Assembly: GCA_016744295.1 (NCBI GenBank)
Contig: JADGEQ010000041.1
Location: forward strand, 1 to 59,269
Direction of reading: 5' to 3'
Source of the DNA: Desulfobacteraceae bacterium
GTDB lineage: Bacteria > Desulfobacterota > Desulfobacteria > Desulfobacterales > Desulfobacteraceae
DNA: 59,269 nucleotides
Below the pieces are notes generated by a model that saw only the letters and a program-made list of their open reading frames with translations, did no database searches and was not told the origin of the DNA. The position numbers and the translations under genes were made by a program. This document shows, piece after piece, positions 8,522 through 17,306 of the stretch. Position 1 is the stretch's first letter. Each line of letters opens with the position of its first letter.

Positions 8522-8872
8522 CTATGCCAGTGCCGCCACAACAGAAACCTCGCAAAACAGCCCCGGTGAGGCCATGCGTGCTTCGACACATGCCCGGGCC
8601 GGTGGGTTACCAGGAGCAATCCATGCATCCCAGACCTCGTTAAACGCAGCAAAGTATCTTATGTCAGACAGGTAAACAGTCGCTGAAAGCATGTGTTCTC
8701 TGCTGCTGCCGGCCTCAATTAAGAATTTGTCCACCCTGGCAAGCATTTTTGTTGCCTGATCTTTTATGGGGGTGTCTGCTTCTCCCACCTGACCGCACAG
8801 ATAAACTGTATTATTGTGAACAACAATTTTACTCATACGTTGGGTCACATGCTTTCGAATAATTTTCGTCAT
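8522..8872 (-). CDS. RidA family enamine/imine deaminase
   Basis: A 116-residue soluble trimer-type protein (YjgF/YER057c/UK114). RidA proteins hydrolyse reactive enamines such as 2-aminoacrylate, released by PLP serine/threonine dehydratases, to the ketoacid and ammonia. The family pattern is clear: LCGQVGEADTPIKDQ, TVYLSDIRYFAAFNEVW and PPARACVEARMASPG with the substrate-binding Arg. The start was set at MTKIIRKHV because AGGA lies just upstream; a longer frame begins 29 codons earlier but adds non-family sequence. Its neighbour upstream on the same strand is D-serine dehydratase, which makes exactly this toxic intermediate. Confidence 0.88.
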   Translation of the reverse strand: MTKIIRKHVTQRMSKIVVHNNTVYLCGQVGEADTPIKDQATKMLARVDKFLIEAGSSREHMLSATVYLSDIRYFAAFNEVWDAWIAPGNPPARACVEARMASPGLFCEVSVVAALA

Positions 8873-9055
8873 GACATCCTTTCCTGTGTTTAGGAACGCA
8901 AACTTTATAACTTGAACGAAATAGCTTGGCTTTTTGGCCCATATACCGAGTTGCATCAAAGGCCAACTAGGTCAGCGATTAAACCTTTAATGCGCCTTGT
9001 GGAAAAATCAAAATTCTGCGCTATTTATGTTCAGCTTATTTCATCTGCGGTCCGT

Positions 9056-10453
9056 TTAATTATTTATTGCATCTTTATCTGATATCGCATCTTTATCTGA
9101 TAATTGAACACCTTTTCTATAATAGGCCTTCATCATATCTTGCGGTACCATACTTCCTCCTGTTGCCCATACGATATGGGTTGCCTTTGGCATGTGCTGA
9201 CGCAGTCCATGTATTTCCAGATAGTGTTTCCCTTCAACGGTATGGAATAACTTGGACACTCCCGGCATTCCAGCCAAAGCAGAGGGTTCAAGGGATATCT
9301 TCTCCACATCGGAGAGGATACGGAGCAGCCCATAGAGCGTCTCATCTTGAACGGTATATACGCCGCTTATCATTTGTTCAAGGGTTTTCCCAACAAAATC
9401 AGAGGGACTTCCCACAGCCAGACCGTCGGCATCTGTTAGATTATTCAAGCCGAAATCACGCACACTAATCCGGCCATGGAGTCGTGTCATTAATCCCAGA
9501 AGCATACAGGGAGAAGAAGTGGGTTCCGCAAAGAAACAATGTACGTGATCTTTAAATTGCTGCTTCATCCCGAAGGTTATTCCTCCGGGACCGCCGCCTA
9601 CACCACAGGGCAAGTAAACAAAAAGAGGATGTGTTTCATCCACGGTTATATTCAATTCCGCTAATTGATCGGTCAGTCTTGAAGCGGCAACGGCATAGCC
9701 GAGGAAAAGGTCGGTCGAGTTCTCATCATCGATAAAATGCATGTTCGGATCAAGATCAGCTTGTTTTCTTCCTTCCTCGACCGCCTTGCTGTAATCCGAT
9801 TGATATTCGATGACGGAAACGCCCTTTTGTCTCAACAGGTCTTTTTTCCACTGTTTTGCATCAGAAGACATATGCACAAAAACTTGAAAACCCAGTTGAG
9901 CACCCATTATCCCAATACTTAAGCCCAGGTTTCCCGTGGAGCCGACAGCAATGGAATAATGTGAAAAAAACCGTCTAAATTTATCGCTGTCAAAGATGAT
10001 ATAATCCTCATCTGTCGTGATGAGTTTATTTTGAAGCGCCACCTCTTCAGCGTGTTTCAACACTTCATAAATACCACCCCGTGCTTTGATCGACCCGGAA
10101 ATTGCAAGATGGCTGTCGCACTTAAGCAATAGATCCCCCGTTATCTCCCCTTTGAATTCTTTTACTAAACCTTGCTGCATATTGGGAATTCTAATGAGGG
10201 GTGATTCGATAATACCCCCTGTTTTTTGTGTTTCCGGAAAAACCCTGGAAATATAGGGGGCAAAACGGTTCAACCGTTCTTCTGCCGCTTTGATATGGGT
10301 CTCAGAAAATGATATCCTGGTTTGAGCGGATTCGAATCTATCGTATTGAGGATTGCACCAAAATACTTCATCCCCGATAGTAATGTTCTTCAATATTGGA
10401 TGTTCCTGAATCCATTCATCGAGCGTCTTATCTGCTATCATTTTGTCTTCCAT
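9056..10453 (-). CDS. dsdA: D-serine ammonia-lyase (D-serine dehydratase)
   Basis: PLP enzyme converting D-serine (and slowly D-threonine) to pyruvate and ammonia through 2-aminoacrylate. The 465-residue length is close to E. coli DsdA. The PLP lysine lies in SGSIKARGG (Lys123), the phosphate loop is GSTGNLGLS at 171-179, and the C-terminal half has PCGVGGGPGGITFG and HIVWATGGSMVP. AAGGGA precedes the ATG. The C-terminus carries two near-identical copies of DKDAIS (SDKDAISDKDAINN), a small tandem duplication seen in the DNA at about 9062-9098. Its partner RidA is the next gene. No DsdC-type LysR regulator is adjacent. Confidence 0.93.
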   Translation of the reverse strand: MEDKMIADKTLDEWIQEHPILKNITIGDEVFWCNPQYDRFESAQTRISFSETHIKAAEERLNRFAPYISRVFPETQKTGGIIESPLIRIPNMQQGLVKEFKGEITGDLLLKCDSHLAISGSIKARGGIYEVLKHAEEVALQNKLITTDEDYIIFDSDKFRRFFSHYSIAVGSTGNLGLSIGIMGAQLGFQVFVHMSSDAKQWKKDLLRQKGVSVIEYQSDYSKAVEEGRKQADLDPNMHFIDDENSTDLFLGYAVAASRLTDQLAELNITVDETHPLFVYLPCGVGGGPGGITFGMKQQFKDHVHCFFAEPTSSPCMLLGLMTRLHGRISVRDFGLNNLTDADGLAVGSPSDFVGKTLEQMISGVYTVQDETLYGLLRILSDVEKISLEPSALAGMPGVSKLFHTVEGKHYLEIHGLRQHMPKATHIVWATGGSMVPQDMMKAYYRKGVQLSDKDAISDKDAINN

Positions 10454-10713
10454 TTCCCTTCACATAATATGCTGTGCTGTATTCGAAAAATTGCAGTCAA
10501 ACAATTGACCTCCCGTTCCCTGTCCAAGAGGGTTCATTTTTCCCCTTTTTCCCGGCAAATTTTTCCCCTTGAGCCAAACAAATCATCAGGTTGCCCCCAT
10601 TGAGAAGCATTTCAAGCCTGGCATTGAACTTGCTGTAACTATACCCAGACAAAAAACCTAGGGGCGGCCAATACCCATACAAACAGACAGAAGAAAACAC
10701 AAAAGGAGAAAAC

Positions 10714-11025
10714 ATGGATATCAACCAAAATATAAATTCTCAAAAACAAGCGATTGATCTTTCAAATTTTACTAAGAATAAAAACCTCCCGGACAAAGGG
10801 ACAACCACGCCAACCCGGACGGGCAGCGAAATTTCCACGGATACCCCACCACTTAGGGCAGCCACAGTCAACCTATCCCAAGAGGGACGCGCGGCATCTT
10901 TAATCGTCGACTTCAATTCAACCGCCGATAATATCTCAAAGATAAATGCACTCAGGGACTCGGAATCCTTCCCCAAAGCCCATGCCGCCATCTCCTATGA
11001 AAATGTAAAAAACCTTCTGGATTAA
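10714..11025 (+). CDS. small hypothetical protein, faintly FlgM-like layout
   Basis: A 103-residue acidic-polar protein without signal peptide or membrane segment. AAGGAG seven bases upstream strongly supports the start. The N-terminal half is disordered-looking (Thr, Pro, Asn rich); the C-terminal half has VNLSQEGRA, then short helices ending in SYENVKNLLD. This layout (disordered front, a V-x-L-S segment, helical end) recalls anti-sigma-28 FlgM proteins, but the resemblance is weak and no flagellar gene is near. It is treated as unknown. It converges with the next minus-strand gene, with only 39 bases between stops. Confidence 0.6.
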   Translation: MDINQNINSQKQAIDLSNFTKNKNLPDKGTTTPTRTGSEISTDTPPLRAATVNLSQEGRAASLIVDFNSTADNISKINALRDSESFPKAHAAISYENVKNLLD

Positions 11026-11064
11026 ACCAGCTGGATAGGTTGGCCCTGTTTTGTTTCGAACAAT

Positions 11065-11496
11065 TTACAAAAAGCTTCTGATCTCAGCAGCTCTTTTTCC
11101 CTGTTCGTTCCCTGACAATTCATCCCATCCCCTATCAAAACAGCAATCAAATAACCCGGGATTATTTTCAAGCTCAAGGTCCAGCCAGGACATGGCATTA
11201 AATTCATCGGGGTTCTGTTTTTCAGCGGCCATTGCAGCTTCTCTGACTTGCTCTTTTAAGTCTATTGTTTTTCCACCGGTATTTGGCTGGGTATTTTCTA
11301 TTATGGCCGCTTGGATTTCATCTTTTTTAAATGGCTGAATCTGGTCTTCTAAACTGACGATTCGATCACAGAGCGTCATACAAACAGAAACCAGGGGGTT
11401 AACACCCCTAGTGGTTTCATTAGTGGCTTCATCCAAAGAACCAAGCATTTTTTTGATTTCACGGGTGGTTTTATTTTTCAACGCATCATAGTCCAT
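11065..11496 (-). CDS. hypothetical soluble protein
   Basis: A 143-residue protein of unknown family, mostly helical, with a predicted coiled segment (VSLEDQIQPFKKDEIQ) and a C-terminal part containing NNPGLFDCCFDRGWDELSG. There is no signal peptide or membrane segment. ATG at 11496 has GGGAAG about ten bases upstream; a TTG one codon earlier is less likely. It stands alone between the mmsA terminator and the convergent small gene. No function is proposed. Confidence 0.6.
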   Translation of the reverse strand: MDYDALKNKTTREIKKMLGSLDEATNETTRGVNPLVSVCMTLCDRIVSLEDQIQPFKKDEIQAAIIENTQPNTGGKTIDLKEQVREAAMAAEKQNPDEFNAMSWLDLELENNPGLFDCCFDRGWDELSGNEQGKRAAEIRSFL

Positions 11497-11635
11497 CAAT
11501 ATATCTTCCCTTATTTTGTTCCCGGATCTGTTATTCCGGCTGAATTTACATACTGCTATAAGGGTTTATACTATCACAATGCTTTTATCAATTTCCATGA
11601 TTCTTTCCATGATTCTTTCGGGGCTTCTGTATGAC

Positions 11636-11666
11636 AAAAGGGGCCTGGGTAAGGCAGGCCCCTTTT
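11636..11666. terminator. bidirectional terminator after the aldehyde dehydrogenase gene
   Basis: A perfect 12-bp stem AAAAGGGGCCTG/CAGGCCCCTTTT around a 7-base loop carries A and T runs on both sides, so it can terminate in either direction. It closes the minus-strand aldehyde dehydrogenase unit. Confidence 0.8.
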
Positions 11667-11719
11667 CCAAACCTGTATCCCCCGGGGCTGACCCCAGGGG
11701 CAAAAAAGCAGCGGATATC

Positions 11720-13249
11720 TTACTGGGCCACGCAGCTTCTGACCGACGGATTACCTGAACCTTCCGTCTTGTCTTCGGAAATGCCGGCAGGGGGTGCCAC
11801 CCGGATGGTGGCCACTTTATTCTGGGTAAAAAAGGCAATGCCGTCCTTGCCCTGTACCTTGTTCGTTCCCAGGTGGGAATCTTTGATACCGCCAAAGGGC
11901 AGATAGGGATGGGGCGCACACACACCCACATTCACACCGATCATTCCGGCATCGGCCTCGGCAATAAATTTTTCAGCATAATACTGACTCTGGGTAAAAA
12001 TACAGGCGCCGTTTCCAAATTCCTGGGCACGGATGAGATTCAAAGAGTCGTTGATATCCCTGATCTTCATGATAGAGACCACGGGACCAAAAATTTCCTC
12101 CTTGGCAATGGTTCGGCAGGGGGTCACATCGGTAAAAATAGTCGGCCCCACATAATACCCATTTTTAATTTCATCGGCCAGATTTGGGTTCCTGCCGTCA
12201 AGCACCAGCTTTGACCCCTGGTCGATCCCAATTTGAATATAGTTTTCAATGCTTTGCTTGGCCTTCTTTGAGATCACAGGCCCCATGTAAACATCCGGAT
12301 CCATGGCATTACCGACCACAATCTTTTTGGAAGCTTCAACCACCCGCTCTATCAACTCATCATAAACTTCGGGAACCGCCGCAACAATGGAGCCTGCCAA
12401 ACAACGCTGGCCGGCAGATCCGTAGCAGGAATTGATGAAATTCTCAATGAACACATCCCAGTCAACATCTTCCATGACAACCAGATAATTTTTTGCCCCC
12501 CCCAGCAGCATACTTCGTTTCCCGCCCCTGCCACAGGCTTGGGCCATTTTTTTGGCTGTGGGGGTGGAACCCACCAGGCAGACGCCGCTCATTTTCGGAT
12601 TCTCATACCAGGTATTGGGAATGGAACGGTTTCCGTGGACAATATTCACAACCCCCCTGGGAAGAGAAATTCGGGTGAAGATATCGCCCACCCGCTGCAT
12701 AAACAAAGGGGACTGGGTGGAGGGTTTATAGATAAAGGTATTTCCGCAGCCGATGGCGTAGGGAATAAACCACCCAAAAACCAGGGCAGGGAAATTAAAG
12801 GGGGCAACCCCTCCGAACACGCCCAGAGGCTGTTTGGTCACCCGACCATTGATATTGACCGCAATATTATCCAGGGTTTCTCCCTGGATCAGCGACGGAA
12901 TGGAACAGGCAGCCCCAACAAGCTGAATCGCTCTTTGAACCTCACCCCTGGCTTCGCTGATATGCTTTGCCTGGTCAAGGGCAATGGATATTGCCAATTC
13001 TTCCTGGTCCTCCAGAAGCGCTTGGCGCAGATCAAAAAGATACCCCATGCGCTTGCCAAGGGGAAGTCTGTGCCAGCCTTCAAAGGCCGCATGGGCTGAA
13101 TCCACTGCCTTGATGGAAGTTTCATCTGAAGAAAGGGGAACCTCCCCTATCTCTTTCCCGGTGGAAGGATTGAACAATGGGACATATTCAACATTAATTT
13201 CTTCCACCCACTCTCCATCTATATAATTCTTAACCCTTGTAAACTCCAT
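11720..13249 (-). CDS. mmsA: CoA-acylating methylmalonate-semialdehyde dehydrogenase
   Basis: NAD- and CoA-dependent aldehyde dehydrogenase that turns methylmalonate or malonate semialdehyde into propionyl- or acetyl-CoA, in valine, beta-alanine or inositol breakdown. It has 509 residues. The catalytic Cys283 lies in GSAGQRCLAGS, the NAD site is GVCLVGSTPT, and the segment LGGAKN replaces the general-base Glu motif of ordinary aldehyde dehydrogenases, as is typical of MMSDH. APFNFPALVFGWFIPYAIGCGNT is the family block before the cofactor site, split here around residues 149-171. The C-terminus extends past the usual end by about 20 residues. GGAG lies before the ATG. It is divergent from a GntR regulator with shared palindromes, so it is probably controlled by it. 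Confidence 0.9.
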   Translation of the reverse strand: MEFTRVKNYIDGEWVEEINVEYVPLFNPSTGKEIGEVPLSSDETSIKAVDSAHAAFEGWHRLPLGKRMGYLFDLRQALLEDQEELAISIALDQAKHISEARGEVQRAIQLVGAACSIPSLIQGETLDNIAVNINGRVTKQPLGVFGGVAPFNFPALVFGWFIPYAIGCGNTFIYKPSTQSPLFMQRVGDIFTRISLPRGVVNIVHGNRSIPNTWYENPKMSGVCLVGSTPTAKKMAQACGRGGKRSMLLGGAKNYLVVMEDVDWDVFIENFINSCYGSAGQRCLAGSIVAAVPEVYDELIERVVEASKKIVVGNAMDPDVYMGPVISKKAKQSIENYIQIGIDQGSKLVLDGRNPNLADEIKNGYYVGPTIFTDVTPCRTIAKEEIFGPVVSIMKIRDINDSLNLIRAQEFGNGACIFTQSQYYAEKFIAEADAGMIGVNVGVCAPHPYLPFGGIKDSHLGTNKVQGKDGIAFFTQNKVATIRVAPPAGISEDKTEGSGNPSVRSCVAQ

Positions 13250-13342
13250 GTATCTCCTCCTTAAATGCGCCCGGGTAAACTATTAATTTATTGTCAACAA
13301 AGATCTGTAAAGAGATATTTGTTAATTATAGAATTAATTTCA

Positions 13343-13361
13343 TTGATATATCAGATATCAA
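13343..13361. promoter_or_regulatory. operator-like palindrome, copy 1 (GntR)
   Basis: TTGATATATCAGATATCAA is an imperfect inverted repeat containing the palindrome TGATATATCA. It lies 94 bases upstream of the mmsA start in the divergent region. Close copies at 13479 and 13593 suggest repeated binding of the adjacent GntR-type regulator. Confidence 0.55.
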
Positions 13362-13478
13362 TTTATCCAATAATTATCTCATTTCTTCGATCTTTTACAC
13401 GGTTACAATCTATCAAGCAAAATGAAAAATATTTAATAATATTAAGGTATTAATAAAACAACACCCCCCTATCCAAAT

Positions 13479-13497
13479 CTGATATATCAGATATCAA
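13479..13497. promoter_or_regulatory. operator-like palindrome, copy 2 (GntR)
   Basis: CTGATATATCAGATATCAA matches copy 1 in 18 of 19 positions. It is centred between the divergent genes; a related fragment AGATATATCATC follows at about 13507. Confidence 0.55.
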
Positions 13498-13592
13498 ACC
13501 CAGCATAGATATATCATCACAAATCAGTTGTCAACCGATAAAAAGCCGGCTAATCAATCGATTATTGGGTTAACCCTTGACGTATCTTTCTT

Positions 13593-13613
13593 CTTGATAT
13601 ATCAGTTATTTCA
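13593..13613. promoter_or_regulatory. operator-like palindrome, copy 3, overlapping a gntR promoter
   Basis: TTGATATATCAGTTATTTCAA keeps the first half of the motif exactly. A TTGACG at 13577-13582 with TATATC at 13598-13603 could be the promoter of the regulator, so this copy would cover the -10 box and allow autorepression. It ends 34 bases before the chosen start. Confidence 0.5.
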
Positions 13614-13647
13614 AAATCAATTTCGAATAACTTTCAGACAGGCACCT

Positions 13648-14298
13648 ATGGAAAAAGAAAAATCATTACGCGAGGCGGTACACGCCTATTTTTGTGAACA
13701 GATGAAACTGGGACGTCTGGCGGCAGGCAACTACATCAATCAGTCAGAGATATGCCAGGAACTGAATATCAGCAAGGCCCCCCTGAGGGATGCCCTGATC
13801 CAGCTGGAAACCGAAGGCTTTGTCACCATCCAGCCAAGAAAGGGGGTTTTAATCAACTCCATGAACCTCCAGGATGTGAAAGAAGCCTATGACCTTTTGG
13901 CAGCCCTGGAATCATCTGCCATGCTGGCAGCCTTTGACCGGATTAATACCGATCATATCGAACAAATGAAACGCATTAACAACAAACTGCTGACAACTCT
14001 TGAAAACGGCCAATTTGACCAATACTATCAATTGAACACCGCCTTCCACCAGATTTTTCTTGAGCTTGCAGAAAATAGCCTGCTATTGGACATCACCTCT
14101 CCTATTATGCAGCGGCTCTATAATTTTCCACTGAGAACCTATGTTGTGGAATGGGAAAAAATCAATCTGGCAGAACATACCCGGCTGATTGATTCCATAC
14201 AAAAGGGTAATTTCAGGGCCGCAGCAAGCATCCTGCAATTTGAACACTGGTCCTTTTCCCTGCACAAAAACCATATCCGCCAATTTTATCAATTATAA
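13648..14298 (+). CDS. GntR family (FCD-type) transcriptional regulator
   Basis: A 216-residue DNA-binding repressor. The winged helix-turn-helix occupies about residues 8-75 (INQSEICQELNISKAPLRDAL then LETEGFVTIQPRKGVLI), and the C-terminal all-helical FCD ligand domain (about 85-210) shows spaced Asp/His metal ligands including TAFHQIF and EHTRLIDSI. The reading frame is open 40 codons further upstream, but that part is not family-like and lies over the operator; the ATG at 13648 starts right at the domain. It is divergent from mmsA and likely controls it and itself. FCD regulators usually sense organic acids, so a catabolic intermediate is plausible. Confidence 0.88.
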   Translation: MEKEKSLREAVHAYFCEQMKLGRLAAGNYINQSEICQELNISKAPLRDALIQLETEGFVTIQPRKGVLINSMNLQDVKEAYDLLAALESSAMLAAFDRINTDHIEQMKRINNKLLTTLENGQFDQYYQLNTAFHQIFLELAENSLLLDITSPIMQRLYNFPLRTYVVEWEKINLAEHTRLIDSIQKGNFRAAASILQFEHWSFSLHKNHIRQFYQL

Positions 14299-14403
14299 AA
14301 ACCATGGGCGTTTAAAACAATTGAAACCAAACTCTTCCTTGACATCCCTGGCATAGATTTTAGATTATGGAGATCTTAAAACCTAAAATATTCAGGAGAA
14401 GCC

Positions 14404-15057
14404 ATGTTAAAGCTTGGAGAGAAAGGGGCCATACCCCAAAATGATAACGAAACCTATGCCATTGCCCCCCATATTCCCTGCGGAATTGTCACCCCGGACC
14501 TGTTGAGAAAAATCGCAAATGTATCTGAAAAATATAATGCCAAAGCCATCAAACTCACCGGTGCCACCCGCATGGCCATTGTCGGCCTGAAAGAGGAAGA
14601 TATTGATAATGCATGGGAAGACCTCGGCCTGACCAAGGGGGCAGCTGTGGGACTATGTGTCAGGAGCATCCGAGCCTGCCCCGGCACCACCTTTTGTAAA
14701 CTGGGAAAACAGGATGCCCTCGGTATCGGCATGAAACTGGATGAAAAATACCATGCATTACAGCTGCCGGGCAAATTTAAAATGGCGGTTTCCGGATGCA
14801 AACTGAGCTGTTCTGAATCCTGGGTAAGGGATATCGGTCTTATTGGATTTGCCGAAGGCTGGACCATCACCATCGGCGGAAACGTGGGCATGCTGCCCAG
14901 AATAGGCAAGGAGCTTGTCACATCTCTTGATGATGAACAGGCCCTGGAAGCCGTTGACAAAGTGATTCAGGTTTATAAGGAAACTGCAAAAAAAGGCGAG
15001 CGGTTGGGTAAAATGATTGAAAGAACCGGACTTGATCCCTTTAGACAAGCAATTTAA
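14404..15057 (+). CDS. small siroheme/Fe-S sulfite-nitrite reductase-like protein
   Basis: A 217-residue protein of the nitrite/sulfite reductase half-repeat type. It has the paired cysteines that hold a [4Fe-4S] cluster coupled to siroheme: Cys92 and Cys98 (CX5C in ACPGTTFC) and Cys132 and Cys136 (CX3C in GCKLSC). The length equals the low-spin 23-kDa 'assimilatory-type' sulfite reductases of sulfate reducers, one module rather than the duplicated module of CysI or NirA. The true substrate is uncertain. AGGAG eight bases upstream sets the start. It lies 29 bases before the MBL-fold gene on the same strand and is probably co-transcribed with it. Confidence 0.85.
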   Translation: MLKLGEKGAIPQNDNETYAIAPHIPCGIVTPDLLRKIANVSEKYNAKAIKLTGATRMAIVGLKEEDIDNAWEDLGLTKGAAVGLCVRSIRACPGTTFCKLGKQDALGIGMKLDEKYHALQLPGKFKMAVSGCKLSCSESWVRDIGLIGFAEGWTITIGGNVGMLPRIGKELVTSLDDEQALEAVDKVIQVYKETAKKGERLGKMIERTGLDPFRQAI

Positions 15058-15086
15058 GCTTAACCCCCGACCAACAGAGGCCTTAG

Positions 15087-15986
15087 ATGAAAACCCATTA
15101 TATTCCCCGGAAAAATTTCCCCATGGAGATCTCCCCCCATGTAAAAATGCTGGGCAATTATTTTTTCAATCTCTTGCTTGTCACAGGCAAAAACAAGTCA
15201 GCCCTTTTTGAGTCGGGTATTTCCGGGGTAACCGACACCGTCATCACCCAATTGGATACCCTGGGGATAACACCTGATTACCTGATCCCCAGCCACCCCC
15301 ATTCCGACCATATCACAGGACTGCCCGGACTCATGGAGAGATTCCCCGGGGCCAGGATCGTGATGGCTGCTGGGGCCAATGAATTTATAACCCATCCAAA
15401 GGCCGGGCCTCTATTGGTAAAAGAAGATTTTTTCATGTCCAAAGGGCTTGAAAAAATGGGGATAACACCCGGTCGACCTGCCCTTGAAACCATCCCGGAT
15501 ATCCAGGATGCCATGGTTGTCGAGAAAAATACTTCCCTGGACCTGGGCGGCGGCATTTCCCTGGATCTGATAAAGGTGGAAGGTCATTCACCCGGCAATC
15601 TTCTGGGATTCGTAAAAGAAGACCGGGCCCTGTTTTGCTCAGACAGCCTGGGTTTTCATTATCCGGGCCGGGGCTTCTGGCCCCTGTTCTTCACCGGGGC
15701 AAATGCGTATCTGTCCACCATTGAGTTTATCCGCTCCTTTGATCCCCTGGTGATCTGTCCCGCCCACCAGGGGCCGTTGTCAGGCACTGCCGTTTTACAA
15801 GGGATACAGGCTGCCCGCAATATCACTCTTTTAACCATTGAAAGAATAAGACACACCCCATTATCCCATGAAAAACTGGTCCGGGAACTGTTTGAAGAAT
15901 GCTATAGGGACGAATTTACCCTATACACAAAGGAAAACATTCAAAACTGCACCCAACTTCTCATCAAGAGGGTCATGGAGATATAA
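15087..15986 (+). CDS. MBL-fold metallo-hydrolase
   Basis: A 299-residue metallo-beta-lactamase-fold hydrolase. The zinc motif reads SHPHSDH (His70, His72, Asp74, His75), with further ligands in EGHSPGN, CSDSLG and CPAHQGP. The C-terminal helical extension after residue 230 resembles the glyoxalase II/lactonase-like subgroup. Substrate unknown. It follows the siroheme gene closely, and the biosynthetic cluster begins 128 bases downstream, so it could belong to either unit. AGAGG upstream supports the start. Confidence 0.8.
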   Translation: MKTHYIPRKNFPMEISPHVKMLGNYFFNLLLVTGKNKSALFESGISGVTDTVITQLDTLGITPDYLIPSHPHSDHITGLPGLMERFPGARIVMAAGANEFITHPKAGPLLVKEDFFMSKGLEKMGITPGRPALETIPDIQDAMVVEKNTSLDLGGGISLDLIKVEGHSPGNLLGFVKEDRALFCSDSLGFHYPGRGFWPLFFTGANAYLSTIEFIRSFDPLVICPAHQGPLSGTAVLQGIQAARNITLLTIERIRHTPLSHEKLVRELFEECYRDEFTLYTKENIQNCTQLLIKRVMEI

Positions 15987-16089
15987 ACACAGAACATGGA
16001 ATGATACAAATCCGGTCAGCCCTATATTTGATAATGATTTTTTTTTCCTATTCTGATAATAATTCCGAACCATAGGGAGAAAAATAACC

Positions 16090-16122
16090 ATGTCCCCCAG
16101 GAAAAGAGGCATCCATGTTTAA
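16090..16122 (+). other. possible 10-codon upstream reading frame
   Basis: ATG at 16090 follows AGGGAG and encodes MSPRKRGIHV, ending TAA at 16120-16122, which overlaps the start of the dehydratase-like gene at 16115. It could couple translation or be chance. Confidence 0.2.
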
Positions 16123-16558
16123 AAACGAACCCATGTTTAAAGAAATCACCCGTATTATTCCCCACAGACACCCCATGATAATGGTTGACGGGTACAAACG
16201 GATCAGCAAGGATTCAGCACTGGCAGAAAAAACATTCCGCCCCAAAGACTATGGGTGTAACAACGGGATAGTGGTTGAGAGCATTCTGATTGAATGCATT
16301 GCCCAGACAGTGGCCGCCCACTACGGGTATAAGGCTTTGAAAAGAGAAGACCAAAAACCTGCCATGGGCATGCTGGTAACCGTGGATGCCTTTAATTTTT
16401 TCCATCCGGTTCCCGAAGATGCAACCATTTTAATCTCCATTGAAAAAAAAGATCAGATCGGGCCCTTCAATATAATAAAAGGGGAAATTAACAGCCAGGG
16501 GAAGCTTATGGCCAGCGGGCAAATCAAAATCTATAACCAGGAAGATAAACCAAACTAA
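16115..16558 (+). CDS. FabZ-like hot-dog 3-hydroxyacyl-ACP dehydratase
   Basis: A 147-residue hot-dog protein. IIPHRHPMIMVDG at residues 14-26 matches the catalytic-His segment of FabZ (His17), and the central helix carries ESILIECIAQTVAAHYG where FabZ has its acidic residue. It would dehydrate 3-hydroxyacyl-ACP to the trans-2-enoyl form; a chain that skips enoyl reduction accumulates conjugated double bonds. It is the first gene of the aryl-polyene-like cluster. GAGG six bases upstream marks the ATG at 16115; a second ATG six codons later is less well placed. No enoyl reductase is seen anywhere in the cluster, which fits polyene formation. Confidence 0.8.
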   Translation: MFKNEPMFKEITRIIPHRHPMIMVDGYKRISKDSALAEKTFRPKDYGCNNGIVVESILIECIAQTVAAHYGYKALKREDQKPAMGMLVTVDAFNFFHPVPEDATILISIEKKDQIGPFNIIKGEINSQGKLMASGQIKIYNQEDKPN

Positions 16559-16601
16559 AAATCATTTATACCTGTGTTCAACCAGCGGAGAAAAAACGCC
16601 C

Positions 16602-17306
16602 ATGATTGGTACCACCCAAAAACCTGTACGCTTGACATTCGGCATTGCCCTGTTCATTTTTCTAAGCTCCCTGTTCAGTGTTCCGGGATTTGCCCTGGAA
16701 TTAAATTCCATCCCCCAGGAGCAGTTAAATCAGATCCTCCTGGATGCCGAAAAAAATTTCAAGTTAGTTGAAACAATGAAAACCCTGCTAACCCAGGAAA
16801 AGAACATCTCCCTTTTTTCTGAAACCATAGTTTCAAAAGGATTTTGTATTTTCAAACGGCCCGGAAAATTGCGCCTTGAGTTCACCGATCCCTTTAAGTC
16901 GGCTCTCATGTTCAATGATAACAGGGTGTACAAATACGAAAATTTTAACGGTGACTGGAAAAAACTTGATCCGGGCAACAAGGAGATCCTGGGCATTATC
17001 ATGAACCATATTACCGCCTGGCTGGGCGGCAGGTTCAATGAGGACAACCTCTATGAGATATCCGGTTTTTCAAACCCGGGTGTGACCATTTTACTGACCC
17101 CGAAAAGCAATGAGTTTAAAAAATTTATCCTTTCCTTTGAACTGGGATTAAACAAAGGATTAAACGGGCTTGACTATATTATCATCAATGAGACAAAGAA
17201 CAACTTTACAAAAATACGGTTTCACAATGATATACTCAACGAAAAATTACCGGACAATCTGTTTGACGGCAGCCTTGACGCTCCCCATCCGGTTGAGCCA
17301 TGGTAA
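16602..17306 (+). CDS. LolA-like outer-membrane lipoprotein carrier family protein
   Basis: A 234-residue exported protein. The signal peptide spans about residues 1-31 (hydrophobic LTFGIALFIFLSSLFSV, cleavage near GFA-LE). The mature part has the LolA pattern: SKGFCIFKRPGKLRLEFTDP, where beta strands bind acyl chains, followed by DNRVYKYENFNGDW. LolA-like proteins are constant parts of aryl-polyene and flexirubin clusters, where they are thought to carry lipid-linked product across the periplasm. GGAG upstream supports the start. It overlaps the following lipoprotein frame by a few bases. Confidence 0.8.
   Translation: MIGTTQKPVRLTFGIALFIFLSSLFSVPGFALELNSIPQEQLNQILLDAEKNFKLVETMKTLLTQEKNISLFSETIVSKGFCIFKRPGKLRLEFTDPFKSALMFNDNRVYKYENFNGDWKKLDPGNKEILGIIMNHITAWLGGRFNEDNLYEISGFSNPGVTILLTPKSNEFKKFILSFELGLNKGLNGLDYIIINETKNNFTKIRFHNDILNEKLPDNLFDGSLDAPHPVEPW

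Noticed and set aside
10497..10724. 75-codon minus-strand frame between dsdA and the small gene
   Set aside because: It covers the ribosome site and promoter region of the plus-strand gene and shows no protein-like composition.
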